DNA from: Cyclobacteriaceae bacterium
GTDB lineage: Bacteria > Bacteroidota > Bacteroidia > Cytophagales > Cyclobacteriaceae
Assembly (NCBI GenBank): GCA_003565295.1
Contig: PXCO01000199.1
Span: 1-34,021 of the forward strand
Direction: 5' to 3'
Length of the DNA stretch: 34,021 nucleotides
The notes under the pieces are model-generated. The model worked only from the letters and a program-made list of their open reading frames with translations, was not told the origin of the DNA and searched no databases. The position numbers and the translations under genes were made by a program. Position 1 is the first letter of the stretch. The number at the start of each line of letters is the position of its first letter. Below, piece by piece: positions 22,685-31,880 of this stretch.

Positions 22685-25600
22685 TTAAGTGATCACTTCT
22701 TCTACTTCTACTTTTTTAGTTTTTCTACCCAATTTTCCGCGAAGCTTTTCCATGGTTTCATACACTACCGGCACCAAATAAACGGTGAGTATCAAAGAGG
22801 AAACAAGCCCCCCAATAATGACCCATGCCAAGCCGTTTTTCCATTCAGAGGCAGTCCCCGCAGCGAGGGCTATAGGCAGCATCCCAAAGACCATAGACAG
22901 GGTGGTCATTAAAATTGGACGCATCCTGCCTTTGCCGGCTTCCATTAAGGCATCCCGGACATTCAGCCCTTTTTCCCGCAATTGATTGGTGAAATCCACA
23001 ATCAGGATGGCGTTTTTGGTCACCAAGCCCATCAGCATAATCAATCCAAGCAATGCAAACAAACTGAGGTTGTTCATGGAAAGATTAAGGGCCAGGAATG
23101 CTCCAATGACTGCTACAGGGATAGAGAATAAGACCACAAAGGGATATACAAAGCTATCGTAAAGGGCTACCATGATCAGGTAAATCAATAAGAAGGAAAT
23201 CAATAAAACTGATCCCAAAGCACCGAAACTGTCATTCTGCCTTTTGATATCGGAACCCCAGACATAGCTGATATCTTCTGGTAGAGGATTCTCCTTGAAG
23301 TAGGCCACTACTTCATCGGCCACAGTTCCAGAAGGTCTGCCTAAAGCATCTGCCGTAATGGTGACAGCAGGCTGTCTGTCTTTTCTTTCCAAGAGGGAAG
23401 GGGACTTGTCCTGTACGATATCAGCCACCTGGGCTAAGGAAATCGGCATTCCCATTGGATTGACCAATAGCAGCCTTTGAATATCATCATAATTTTGGCG
23501 GTTGAAATTGTCCAATTGTACACGGACAGGATACTCGGTTCCTCCTTGGCTAAGGGTTGCATCATCATTCCCGCTTAAGGCATGACGAAGGTTTAATCCC
23601 ACGTAAGCATTGGTCATCCCAAGCCGTTGTAATTTGTCCTGATCGGGAATAACCTGGAACTCCTGACTGCCTTCCTCGACAGATAATTTGACAAAGTCTG
23701 CTCCAGGGATATTTTCGATGACTGTTTTTAATTTTTTGGCTTCAGCCATCACCCTTTCCTGGTCAGGACCGCTCAAGGTCAGTTCTATAGGAGCTGATCT
23801 AGGAACCAATCCCAAGGCAGACATGGCATAGCTGGCTCCGGGAAACTCTTTTTTGAGTTCTTCCCGGACATTTTTCATGTAGGTTTCTGTCGGAATCTTA
23901 GCCCTTTCTTTGGCATCTTTTAACTGCACGGTCAATTCTGACTTATAAGCTGATCCCACACCCAAACTTCCGATGCCAGTGGAAGGACCGCCCACATTGC
24001 TGAAGACGGTGGCGACTTCAGGCTGTTGCAGCAAAAATTGTTCGACCTCCAACGTCCGGATGTTGTTTTCCTTGATGCTGGTAGACTTGTCATATTCCAG
24101 ATACATCCTGTATTTCCCCTGATCTCCAGTTGCTATCAGCTCCTTGCCGATAATTCCCTGTTTTAAGATCAGGCCAGTCATGACAAATAGGGCGATAACG
24201 ATTCCAGCAAAAGCCAGTTTATGATCCAGCACCCAGGCCAATTGTCTGCCATACCAGGCTATGAACCGGTCCAGCTGCACTTCAAACCAGATCAAAAACC
24301 GGTTAATGGCATGGGTTGGCTGTAGGTCGTCTGACTTACCAATCCGCGAAGCCATCCAGGGAGTCAGCGTAAAGCCGACCAATAAACTTGTCATGGTGGA
24401 GGTAATGACGACGACAGAGAATTGTTTCAACATGTCGGCCACAAAGACTTGCAGGAAGAGGATAGGCAAAAAGACCACCACATCGACCAAGGTGATGGAA
24501 AGGGCCGAAAAGCCAATTTCCATTCTTCCTTCCATGGCTGCTGATCGCTTTTCTTTGCCCATGTCCAAGTGTCTTTGGATATTTTCCAAGACCACTGTAG
24601 CATCATCCACCAAAATACCGATGATCAAAGACATGGCCAGTAAGGTCATCAAATTGAGGGTATATCCTAAGATCCACATCACGGCAAATGCGGTGACCAA
24701 GGAAGTTGGAATAGCCACAAGCACGATCAGAGAGTTTCTGAAACTTCTCAAAAACAGCAGCATTACCAGCGATACCAGAATTACGGCAAGTATCAGGTCA
24801 AAAACCACGGAGTTGACCGCAGCGATGGTATTGTCTGTACTGTCATCTGCCAGGATAAAGTTTACCCCATCGGCAGCATGTTGTTTTTCGAGTTGCGACA
24901 ATTTTTCACGCACAGCGCGTGAGACATCTACTGCATTGGCATCACCCTGCTTTTTGAGCATTAGGCCTATGCCTTCCTGACCGTTATATCTGCTGACAGA
25001 GGTAATCTCTTTGATACCGTCTTTTACAATGGCCAAATCACGTACATAAACAGGACTTCCGGGCACAGGCATCGCTACCTGTACTTGTTGGATGTCTTCC
25101 AGGGTTTTGAATTTACCTATCAGCCTAACAGCACTCTGTTCTTTATCCGTCTGAACAAATCCTGTCGGAATGTCCAAACCTGAGCGGTTGATGGCCTCAA
25201 CTACCTGGCTGAGGGATACTTTGTACTGACGCAGTTTTTCCTGATCCACTTTGACCTGTACTTCCCGCTTTTCTCCTCCCAAAACGGTGATTTCGGCTAC
25301 TCCCTTGATCTGTTGGATTTGTGGAAGGTATTCGTCTATCAGGTTTTGGTAAAATGCCGTGCTGCTCAGGTTACTGGTAGCCGTAATGGACATGATGGGC
25401 AGATCATTGGGAGAGACTTTGCTCATTTCCGGGGACAATACCTGATCGGGCAGCTCTTTCCGAATGTTGTCAATGTACCGCTGTGCATCCAACATGGCCT
25501 GATCCAAATCAACACCATATCTCATGTTGGCAATAACTACTGAGGCGTTGGGTAGGGATTTGGTGACCAGATAATCCACCCCTTCCAGGTTGGAAAGCGC

Positions 25601-25807
25601 ATCTTCAATTTTTTGGGAAACAGAACTTTCCACTTCTTCGGGTTCAGCCCCTGGATAGACCGTTTTGATCACCACTACGGGCTGATTAAAGTCCGGCATC
25701 AACTCGTAGGACAAGTTGGTAAATCCGATATAGCCAAGCAGTATAAAAACACTGAATAGTACAATGATCAGCGAAGGCCTATTGATTGCTATGGAGGTAA
25801 TGTTCAT
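22685..25807 (-). CDS. RND efflux pump inner-membrane subunit (AcrB/MexB-like)
   Basis: A 1040-residue HAE-type RND transporter, the normal length. It opens MNITSIAINRPSLIIVLFSV (first helix); GILVDDATVVLEN carries the paired Asp of helix 4 and LMGLVTKNAILIVDF the helix-10 Lys, the proton-relay residues. Two large periplasmic loops, including FVQTDKEQSAVR and GGTEYPVRVQLDNF, are in the expected places. It exports hydrophobic or amphiphilic compounds across both membranes with the adaptor and TolC-like proteins encoded upstream. ATG 25807 is preferred over a longer in-frame start because it matches the family N-terminus and lies 10 nt after the adaptor gene. Substrate unknown. Confidence 0.95.
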   Translation of the reverse strand: MNITSIAINRPSLIIVLFSVFILLGYIGFTNLSYELMPDFNQPVVVIKTVYPGAEPEEVESSVSQKIEDALSNLEGVDYLVTKSLPNASVVIANMRYGVDLDQAMLDAQRYIDNIRKELPDQVLSPEMSKVSPNDLPIMSITATSNLSSTAFYQNLIDEYLPQIQQIKGVAEITVLGGEKREVQVKVDQEKLRQYKVSLSQVVEAINRSGLDIPTGFVQTDKEQSAVRLIGKFKTLEDIQQVQVAMPVPGSPVYVRDLAIVKDGIKEITSVSRYNGQEGIGLMLKKQGDANAVDVSRAVREKLSQLEKQHAADGVNFILADDSTDNTIAAVNSVVFDLILAVILVSLVMLLFLRSFRNSLIVLVAIPTSLVTAFAVMWILGYTLNLMTLLAMSLIIGILVDDATVVLENIQRHLDMGKEKRSAAMEGRMEIGFSALSITLVDVVVFLPILFLQVFVADMLKQFSVVVITSTMTSLLVGFTLTPWMASRIGKSDDLQPTHAINRFLIWFEVQLDRFIAWYGRQLAWVLDHKLAFAGIVIALFVMTGLILKQGIIGKELIATGDQGKYRMYLEYDKSTSIKENNIRTLEVEQFLLQQPEVATVFSNVGGPSTGIGSLGVGSAYKSELTVQLKDAKERAKIPTETYMKNVREELKKEFPGASYAMSALGLVPRSAPIELTLSGPDQERVMAEAKKLKTVIENIPGADFVKLSVEEGSQEFQVIPDQDKLQRLGMTNAYVGLNLRHALSGNDDATLSQGGTEYPVRVQLDNFNRQNYDDIQRLLLVNPMGMPISLAQVADIVQDKSPSLLERKDRQPAVTITADALGRPSGTVADEVVAYFKENPLPEDISYVWGSDIKRQNDSFGALGSVLLISFLLIYLIMVALYDSFVYPFVVLFSIPVAVIGAFLALNLSMNNLSLFALLGLIMLMGLVTKNAILIVDFTNQLREKGLNVRDALMEAGKGRMRPILMTTLSMVFGMLPIALAAGTASEWKNGLAWVIIGGLVSSLILTVYLVPVVYETMEKLRGKLGRKTKKVEVEEVIT

Positions 25808-25817
25808 GGCTTTCGGA

Positions 25818-26867
25818 TTAAAGGTTGGTGATGACAGAAGCGCCTTCAAATACATTGATCAGTCCTCCAATGATGATCATATCTTTTTCTTGGAGTCCGG
25901 TGCGGACAAGTACCTGATCCTGGATTCTTTTTTCAATTTGAATCCCTTGGATGCGGGCCTTGCCGTCTTTGACTACATAAACCTGTGGCTTTAAGTCCGA
26001 GCCAACAATTGCCGTTGAAGGGATCAATACTCCGGTAATACCAGTATCGGTTGTTAAGGTCAAGTGACCGAACATGCCTGCTTTGATTTCCTGTTTGGAA
26101 AGGTTGGGAACGATGATTTCGACCGGGAAACTATTGGCGGGATTGCCACGGCTCCCGATCATATGGACCTTTCCTGTAGTTTCTATTGGAAGTGAGGGGA
26201 TGCTCACCGCGTAGTTTTTACCCAGTTCAAATAGTTGGAGATCCCGTTCCGGTACCTGAATGCCCAATTTGACCTGAGCAATATCTGTAAGCTGCAAAAG
26301 GGGCTTTCCGGGAGCCGCAAAATCCCCTTCCTCGGTAAGCTTGGCCGTCACTACACCATCGAATGGAGCGCGAATTTGGCTTTTGCTGATTTGTTCCTTG
26401 AGGGTACTGACCTGAACTTTGGCCGTTTCCAGCGCCAACTCGGTTTTTTCCAGTTGAATGCCCTGAACGGCATCATTTTCTACCAAGATCCGAAAGCGTT
26501 TCAGATCGGCTTCCAAGCCTTTGACCTGAACTTCGGCTGCTTTGAGCTGCCATTTCAGCAGGGCATCGTCGAGCTGGACAAGGACTTGGCCTTTTCTGAC
26601 AGTGGAACCTGATTCTACCAAGACAAGGTTGACTTTGCCTTGGATTTCTGCACTGAGTTTACTTTCCCTATTTGGTTCAAAGGTTCCCGTGAAGCTGTAT
26701 TCAGGCTTAATTTTGGTTTGAGAGACCTGTAGCGCGGTGACTTGTACAGGCTGTTCCCTGTCATAATGGTAAACACGCTCTTCTGCGATTTGCTTGTTGG
26801 TAAGCAGTTTGGCTACCATCAGGCCCACAAGCGCCAAAGGGATCAGGATATATAGGATCTTTTTCAT
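25818..26867 (-). CDS. HlyD/AcrA-type periplasmic adaptor (membrane fusion protein)
   Basis: A 349-residue adaptor. The N-terminal hydrophobic segment ILYILIPLALVGLMVAKLL anchors it in the inner membrane. Then come a beta strand and the lipoyl half-motif EIQGKVNLVLVESGSTVRKG, an alpha-helical hairpin (about 105-165), the second half SQIRAPFDGVVTAKLTEEGD and the beta-barrel (LLQLTDIAQVKLGIQVPERD). It bridges the RND pump and the TolC-like channel. It starts 7 nt after the TolC-like gene and ends 10 nt before the RND gene, so all are one operon controlled by the TetR gene upstream. Confidence 0.93.
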   Translation of the reverse strand: MKKILYILIPLALVGLMVAKLLTNKQIAEERVYHYDREQPVQVTALQVSQTKIKPEYSFTGTFEPNRESKLSAEIQGKVNLVLVESGSTVRKGQVLVQLDDALLKWQLKAAEVQVKGLEADLKRFRILVENDAVQGIQLEKTELALETAKVQVSTLKEQISKSQIRAPFDGVVTAKLTEEGDFAAPGKPLLQLTDIAQVKLGIQVPERDLQLFELGKNYAVSIPSLPIETTGKVHMIGSRGNPANSFPVEIIVPNLSKQEIKAGMFGHLTLTTDTGITGVLIPSTAIVGSDLKPQVYVVKDGKARIQGIQIEKRIQDQVLVRTGLQEKDMIIIGGLINVFEGASVITNL

Positions 26868-26874
26868 TTCAATA

Positions 26875-28197
26875 TCAATTCAAGAGGTTTCCACTGGTTT
26901 TTTTGATGTCAAGATTTGCTTTGAGGTACTCTACCATCGCATTGAGGTAAAGTTGCTGGGCATCTCTCAGGGCATTATCGGCCAATAAGACTTCGGTCAG
27001 ACTGGCCAAACCTTCCTGCTGCTGGAGGAGGGTTCTTTGGTAAACGGATTCCGCCAATTGGATTTGTTGCTGGCTGGTCTGCAATTGGCTTTTGGCTACT
27101 TGACGCTGCAGTAGCGCATTTTGGTGCAACATGTCAGTCTGCTGGATGATCAGTTCCTGCTGTAGTTGGTTGTTTTGAAGATCTATTTTTTTCTGGCTGA
27201 TTTTCTTATTTGTAACTGTGCCGTTAAAAACCGGCACGTTCAGTTGGAGGCCTATAAAACTCACGGGATAGAAATTCAGGAAGGATTCCGGGTTACCGGT
27301 AAAGCCAAATCCGGTTCGGCCATAATTTCCATAAAGGGCAAGGCTTGGGATTCTGCTGTTTCTAAGAGTGGTCAGTTCCTGTTGGCTGATTTGCTGTTGC
27401 TTCTCCTGTATCAATTCATCCAATGTTTTTTCTGTAGTCCAAACCTCGGATTCATTTGATCCAATGGTTAGAGGAATATCCATTTTGCCATTTAGAGGCA
27501 ATCCCATGACAAATTTGAGTGCCTTCAGGACTGTCTCGTACTGACTTTCGGCCTGAAGAACTGCACTTTCGAGTTGTTGGTTTTGGAGGAGCACCTTGTC
27601 CCAGTCTGTGCGCTGCGCAAGGGTCTGTTCGTAAAGCAGACGGGTGTTTTTTTCAAGTTTCCGGCTGTTGGTGAGGTTTTTCTGAATGAATGCCAGCTTA
27701 TTTTTTAAAATCTGGGCATTATAATAGAGGTTGGAAACTTCCAGGTAAACCTGCTCTTTGGTTTTTCCTTCCTGTAAAAAGGTCAGTTCCTGGTAGGTTT
27801 CGGAAGCTTTGATCCCGCCCATCACCTGTGCGTCATAGAGCGGCATTTTGAAGGTCAGGTTTGCACTGATGTTATGCGGCACGCCAAATTGGATTTCCCT
27901 GAAAACACCTTCAGGCCCACCGAATGCAGATTGTGGCATCAATTGGAAAGGGAGTTCAGTAAAATATCGGTAATCTCCCTGAAGAAAGAGCTTCGGGAGG
28001 AGTTGAGCCTTGGCTTCCCTGTTTTTAAGCAGGGCGATCTCACCCTGGTTTTTGGCCATTTGAATGTTTTTGTTTTGCACCAAAGCCGTATCTAGGCATT
28101 CCTGCAACGTCCATGTTTTTACCTGAGCTTGAGTCTGGATACTGAACAGCGTCAGTATGACCAATGCTAATTTAAGTATGTGAGTATTTACTAACAT
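26875..28197 (-). CDS. TolC-family outer-membrane efflux channel
   Basis: A 440-residue TolC-like protein: signal peptide ILKLALVILTLFSIQTQAQ, then two halves each with long coiled-coil helices rich in Gln (around 160-225 and 325-420) and short strands between them (FTGNPESFLNFYPVSFIGLQ). It provides the outer-membrane exit for the RND pump. The start ATG at 28197 overlaps a TetR-type operator (28180-28195), so the codons for Leu-Val-Asn-Thr-His also serve as a binding site. It lies 16 nt after the TetR gene. Confidence 0.92.
   Translation of the reverse strand: MLVNTHILKLALVILTLFSIQTQAQVKTWTLQECLDTALVQNKNIQMAKNQGEIALLKNREAKAQLLPKLFLQGDYRYFTELPFQLMPQSAFGGPEGVFREIQFGVPHNISANLTFKMPLYDAQVMGGIKASETYQELTFLQEGKTKEQVYLEVSNLYYNAQILKNKLAFIQKNLTNSRKLEKNTRLLYEQTLAQRTDWDKVLLQNQQLESAVLQAESQYETVLKALKFVMGLPLNGKMDIPLTIGSNESEVWTTEKTLDELIQEKQQQISQQELTTLRNSRIPSLALYGNYGRTGFGFTGNPESFLNFYPVSFIGLQLNVPVFNGTVTNKKISQKKIDLQNNQLQQELIIQQTDMLHQNALLQRQVAKSQLQTSQQQIQLAESVYQRTLLQQQEGLASLTEVLLADNALRDAQQLYLNAMVEYLKANLDIKKTSGNLLN
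28180..28195. promoter_or_regulatory. Second TetR operator, overlapping the TolC-like start codon
   Basis: GTGAGTATTTACTAAC matches 28804-28819 at 15 of 16 positions. It spans from the last base of the start codon through codon 6 of the TolC-like gene. Confidence 0.65.
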
Positions 28198-28213
28198 TTT
28201 AAAGTAAATTTTT

Positions 28214-28795
28214 TTAAGGTTTCATTAGAGTTAACAATGCTTCAAGCATGTTTTTACCCTGACGGATAATGTCGAACTGGAAATTGGCAATGCGCCATTT
28301 GAACATTTGCAGGCGGAAGGAACCCATTACGATATGCACGAGTTCTTCTGTTGTAATAGCCTGCGTAAATGTGCCAGATTGTTGTCCCTGCATGATCAGG
28401 GGCATCAGATACTTCATTTTGACCTGCATCAGCTGCATGATGACCTGATTTATTTTTTCACTTTCCTCCAACAAACCATCAGAAAATACTGCTACCACGA
28501 AATGTGGATTAGCTTTGAAAAATTGAAATTGGCTATGGAAGATAGCTTCAAATTTAACTTCAGGAGCAGCATCTGGAGGACAGATCTGGGCTAGCCTTTC
28601 GTCCATATTGGTGCGAAGGTAATGGAGCAGGGCAAGAATAATATCTTCTTTACTCTCAAAATGCCGGTAAATAGCAGCTTCTGAAAAACCCATTTCTTTT
28701 GCCAAGTTTTTAGTGGTAAGTCCACTTAAACCTGATTCCGTTAGGATTTTTCCCGCCGCCCTAATGATTTCCAGTTGTCTTTCAGAAATTTCCAT
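28214..28795 (-). CDS. TetR-family repressor of the efflux operon
   Basis: A 193-residue TetR/AcrR-type regulator. The helix-turn-helix is at about 22-46 (LTTKNLAKEMGFSEAAIYRH followed by FESKEDI), the classic family core. The C-terminal ligand-binding part (about 60-193) is helical and hydrophobic, with no close family mark. It heads the four-gene efflux operon and should repress it by binding the palindrome at 28804-28819 just beyond its own start; an inducing compound would release it. A near-identical second site lies at the following gene. Confidence 0.93.
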   Translation of the reverse strand: MEISERQLEIIRAAGKILTESGLSGLTTKNLAKEMGFSEAAIYRHFESKEDIILALLHYLRTNMDERLAQICPPDAAPEVKFEAIFHSQFQFFKANPHFVVAVFSDGLLEESEKINQVIMQLMQVKMKYLMPLIMQGQQSGTFTQAITTEELVHIVMGSFRLQMFKWRIANFQFDIIRQGKNMLEALLTLMKP

Positions 28796-28803
28796 TTTGG
28801 TAA

Positions 28804-28819
28804 GTTAGTATTTACTAAC
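28804..28819. promoter_or_regulatory. TetR operator, perfect palindrome
   Basis: GTTAGTA-TT-TACTAAC is a perfect inverted repeat with 7-nt arms, 9 nt upstream of the TetR ATG and directly next to a TAnnTTTG box. Confidence 0.8.
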
Positions 28820-28826
28820 AAATATA
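28819..28826 (-). promoter_or_regulatory. Bacteroidetes-type -7 promoter box of the efflux operon
   Basis: On the - strand TATATTTG fits TAnnTTTG exactly. The partner TTG element about 20 nt upstream is weak (TTTCTG). The operator begins at its last base, so bound repressor would cover the transcription start. Confidence 0.6.
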
Positions 28827-28860
28827 ATTCGTTTTTTTCAGAAATGAAAATCGAGAATGA

Positions 28861-29205
28861 TTTTTTTCCGCAATTTTGGGTATTTTGGGTTTTGAAAAGG
28901 AAGGCCCGGTTCATCCCTTGGATGAAGGGAATATTTATCCCCTTTTACTCAATGAATCAGAGAGGCGGGAGGGCACGATTTCTTTTAAGCTTCAAAAATA
29001 GCAGGCCATCATGGATGATCGGTATAGGTTGTATTCCTCCGATGATGGGGAAAACTACGAATTGTATGATTTAAGGGATGCCCCCGGGGAATTGAATGAC
29101 ATTTCTGGGGCTTTCACTGAAATTACCGAGATCCTTTCTTCTCAATTAAAAACGTGGTTAATCCTGTGCCAGGAGAGTCTCAGTGGCAATAATTACCAAA
29201 AGTAA
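28861..29205 (+). pseudogene. C-terminal remnant of an S1 sulfatase
   Basis: The frame ILGFEKEGPVHPLDEGNIYP leads to EGTISFKLQK, a TAG at 28999-29001, then QAIMDDRYRLYSSDDGENYE and LYDLRDAPGELNDIS. This is the standard ending of S1 sulfatases. The rest of the gene, including any catalytic Cys region, is absent; upstream lies the TetR gene on the other strand. The stop codon of the remnant directly abuts the ATG region of the intact sulfatase at 29227. An ATG at 29011 could start a 64-residue piece, but it would be only a domain fragment. Confidence 0.8.
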
Positions 29206-29226
29206 ATGATGATAAACCCTTTTACC

Positions 29227-30699
29227 ATGAGTAAAATTAATAAATTATTTTTGGCAGTTTGCCTTTTGACTTCTCTGTGTCTCCAAGCCCAGGAAAAAGC
29301 CGCAATCCAGCAACCCAACTTCCTCTTTGTTTTCTCAGATGACCAACGCTATGACCTGATCGGTGCCCTCGGCCATCCTGAGGTAAAAACGCCCAATTTG
29401 GACAGGTTGGTAAACAATGGGGCCACTTTCACCCACGCCTACAATATGGGTGCCTGGAACGGGGCGGTCTGTGTGGCCAGCCGGGCCATGATGATCAGCG
29501 GGCTGTCCGTCTGGGATGCCCATCAGCAGGAAGGTGATTTCCAAAACAAGGCTGACCAAAAACAGTTTTGGCCCCAGTTGCTTGAAAAGGCAGGATACGA
29601 TACCTATATGACCGGAAAGTGGCATGTAAAAGCAGATGCGGAAAGCATCTTCCAACATGTGGTACATGTAAGGCCGGGGATGCCCAATCAGACCCCGGAA
29701 GGCTATGACCGCCCAAAGAGTAGGTCAGACACCACCTGGCAGCCCTGGGACAAAAAGTTTGAGGGGTTTTGGAAAGGGGGGAAGCACTGGTCGGAGGTGC
29801 TGGCCGATGATGCCCTGGCCTTTATGGAGCAGGCCAAGGACAGTAGTAATCCATTTATGATGTACTTGGCTTTCAATGCCCCCCATGACCCCCGGCAGTC
29901 CCCCAAAGAATTTGTGGACATGTATCCCGTGGAAAGCATTGCCCTACCTCCAAGCCATATGGACATGTACCCCTACAAAGACAGCATTGGCTTGAGTGAA
30001 AAACTGAGGGACGAGGCCCTGGCTCCCTTTCCCCGCACCGCCTATGCGGTTCGGAAAAACATACAGGAATATTATGCCATTATCACCCATATGGATGAGC
30101 AGGTTGGAAAAATCCTGGATGCCCTGGAAGCCTCTGGAAAAATGGACAACACCTATATTATTTTCACCTCTGATCACGGCCTGGCGGTAGGGCATCACGG
30201 GCTGATGGGAAAACAGAATATGTTTGACCACAGTGTCCGGCCCCCATTGCTGATAAGTGGCCCGGGTATCCCCAAAGGTAAAAGGTTTGCTCAACAGGTG
30301 TATTTGCAGGATGTAAGTGCCACGATGCTGGACCTTGCCGGGGTGAAAAAACCGGATCACACCGTGTTCAACAGCCTGATGCCCTATATACGGGAGGGTG
30401 CGGAAAGTGCCTATCCGGCAATTTATAGTTGTTATCTGGATCTGCAGCGTATGGTGAGGACGGATAAACACAAACTGATTGTGTATCCAAAACTCAATAA
30501 ACTGCTGCTATTTGATATGGAAAAAGATCCACATGAATTGAGAGATCGCTCAGAGGATCCTGCTTATCAACGTGTGAAGGAGGATATGATGAACCTATTA
30601 CTCCAGCAGCAAAGTGAGCGGAATGACCCCATGGGAAGAATTGACTTTTCAAGTTACCAGAATAATAGTAAATTGGTTGCCAAAGAAATTAAGAAATAA
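29227..30699 (+). CDS. S1-family sulfatase, secreted (C-x-A-S-R type)
   Basis: A 490-residue exported sulfatase. ATG 29227 opens the signal peptide MSKINKLFLAVCLLTSLCLQ; an in-frame ATG at 29206 adds seven residues and touches the stop of the upstream remnant. Visible residues: DD 38-39, formylglycine motif CVASR (82-86, the Ala variant of C-x-P/A-x-R), GKWHV (130-134), APHDPR in the metal/substrate site, and TSDHG (about 314-318). Removal of sulfate from polysaccharide or sugar is expected. A hairpin repeat and a ThuA-like gene follow on the same strand. It is clearly different from the two sulfatases at the left end, so the locus serves several sulfate positions. Confidence 0.95.
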   Translation: MSKINKLFLAVCLLTSLCLQAQEKAAIQQPNFLFVFSDDQRYDLIGALGHPEVKTPNLDRLVNNGATFTHAYNMGAWNGAVCVASRAMMISGLSVWDAHQQEGDFQNKADQKQFWPQLLEKAGYDTYMTGKWHVKADAESIFQHVVHVRPGMPNQTPEGYDRPKSRSDTTWQPWDKKFEGFWKGGKHWSEVLADDALAFMEQAKDSSNPFMMYLAFNAPHDPRQSPKEFVDMYPVESIALPPSHMDMYPYKDSIGLSEKLRDEALAPFPRTAYAVRKNIQEYYAIITHMDEQVGKILDALEASGKMDNTYIIFTSDHGLAVGHHGLMGKQNMFDHSVRPPLLISGPGIPKGKRFAQQVYLQDVSATMLDLAGVKKPDHTVFNSLMPYIREGAESAYPAIYSCYLDLQRMVRTDKHKLIVYPKLNKLLLFDMEKDPHELRDRSEDPAYQRVKEDMMNLLLQQQSERNDPMGRIDFSSYQNNSKLVAKEIKK

Positions 30700-30701
30700 T
30701 A

Positions 30702-30815
30702 ATATGAAATCGAGCATGACGCAAGCGACGCACGGAGGGATGATTATCATGGCGAGATTCCCCCGAAACGAGTTCGGGGCAGGCTATGTGGCCGCTGAAA
30801 AGAAAATTTAAACAC
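30702..30815 (+). repeat. ATCGAGC-type repeat, copy 3, running into a start codon
   Basis: AATATGAAATCGAGCATGAC begins right after the sulfatase stop; then CACGGAGGGATGATTAT, CCCGAAACGAGTTCGGGG (stem CCCGAA/TTCGGG) and GGCAGGCTATGTGGCCGCTG. It ends next to the ATGAAA of the ThuA-like gene. The module order equals that of the copy at 8135, whose tail also ends at an ATGAAA. Confidence 0.75.
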
Positions 30816-31862
30816 ATGAAAATTCTTCCCTATATCGTAATTTATTTCCTGGCATTAACTGTCAGCATGGCCTCCGGCACTAAAACAGGTTGGCAGGATA
30901 AGCTAGAAACCGGTAAAGAGACCCAGGCTCAAAAGGAACCGAAACGAAATGCCCCAATAAAAGCTTTAATTGTGGACGGGCAAAATAATCATGAAGTTTG
31001 GCCCAAATCTACCATTATGATGAAGCAGTACCTGGAGGAAACAGGGCTTTTTCAGGTAGATATTTACAGAACCAAGCTTACCTGGAAAGGAGACCGGGAA
31101 AAGGAGTACCTTCCTTTGGCCGGGGTTGGGGAAACCGAAGATTTGGAAAAACCTCAACATGATCCGGGTTTCGCCCCTGAATTCAAGAATTATGATGTGG
31201 TGATTTCAAACTTTGGCTGGCAAGCGGCCAATTGGCCGGAAAAAACCCAAAAGGCATTGGAAGAATACATGTACTCCGGTGGAGGCTTCGTGTCCGTGCA
31301 TGCCGCAAACAACTCATTTCCCGATTGGCTGGAATACAATAAAATGATAGGACTGGGAGGCTGGGGTGACCGAGATGAAAAAGATGGCCCCTATGTATAC
31401 TATACAAATGAAGGTGAACTGATCCGTGATCCCTCTCCGGGAACCTGTGGCTCCCATGGGCCGGCACACATTTTTCCCATTACAGTGCGCGTAAAAGACC
31501 ATCCCATTACAGAAGGGATGCCAGAGGAATGGCTAACTACCAAGGACGAATGCTACGCCCAGTTGCGGGGGCCTGCAGAAAATATGACCGTATTGGCCAC
31601 AGGAAAGGATGTATCAGGCAAAGCACCTACCGACCGTCACGAACCAATGCTGATGGTGGTTGACTATGGCAAAGGCCGGGTATTCCACACCACGCTGGGA
31701 CATGATGATTACTCCATTGAAAGTGTCGGGTTTATCACCTCATTTCTAAGAGGGACAGAATGGGCTGCTACAGGTGAGGTTACCGTACCCATTCCCCAAG
31801 ATTTCCCAACTGCAGAGAATTCAACCAACAGGGAGTTTGAGTTGAAAGCTGATAAACAATAA
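30816..31862 (+). CDS. Exported ThuA-like protein
   Basis: A 348-residue protein with a signal peptide (MKILPYIVIYFLALTVSMAS) and a ThuA-type (trehalose-utilisation-like, glutamine-amidotransferase-like fold) domain: IKALIVDGQNNHEVWPKSTI, VVISNFGWQAANWP, GGGFVSVHAANNSFPDW, and the end VVDYGKGRVFHTTLGHDDYS. ThuA-domain proteins are common beside sulfatases and sugar dehydrogenases in Bacteroidota; the enzymatic role is poorly defined. ATG 30816 is preferred; the upstream ATG at 30786 lies inside the repeat and lacks a signal-peptide start. It belongs to the same strand unit as the sulfatase. Confidence 0.88.
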   Translation: MKILPYIVIYFLALTVSMASGTKTGWQDKLETGKETQAQKEPKRNAPIKALIVDGQNNHEVWPKSTIMMKQYLEETGLFQVDIYRTKLTWKGDREKEYLPLAGVGETEDLEKPQHDPGFAPEFKNYDVVISNFGWQAANWPEKTQKALEEYMYSGGGFVSVHAANNSFPDWLEYNKMIGLGGWGDRDEKDGPYVYYTNEGELIRDPSPGTCGSHGPAHIFPITVRVKDHPITEGMPEEWLTTKDECYAQLRGPAENMTVLATGKDVSGKAPTDRHEPMLMVVDYGKGRVFHTTLGHDDYSIESVGFITSFLRGTEWAATGEVTVPIPQDFPTAENSTNREFELKADKQ

Positions 31863-31880
31863 ATTCTATTTCTTTAAACC

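Noticed and set aside
24261-24980. 239-codon open frame on the + strand
   Set aside because: It lies entirely antisense to the RND pump gene, whose protein sequence is unmistakable; the Lys/Thr/Ser-rich translation matches no family.
28775-29074. 99-codon + strand frame over the TetR promoter
   Set aside because: It crosses the operator and promoter and then reads the sulfatase remnant in the wrong frame.
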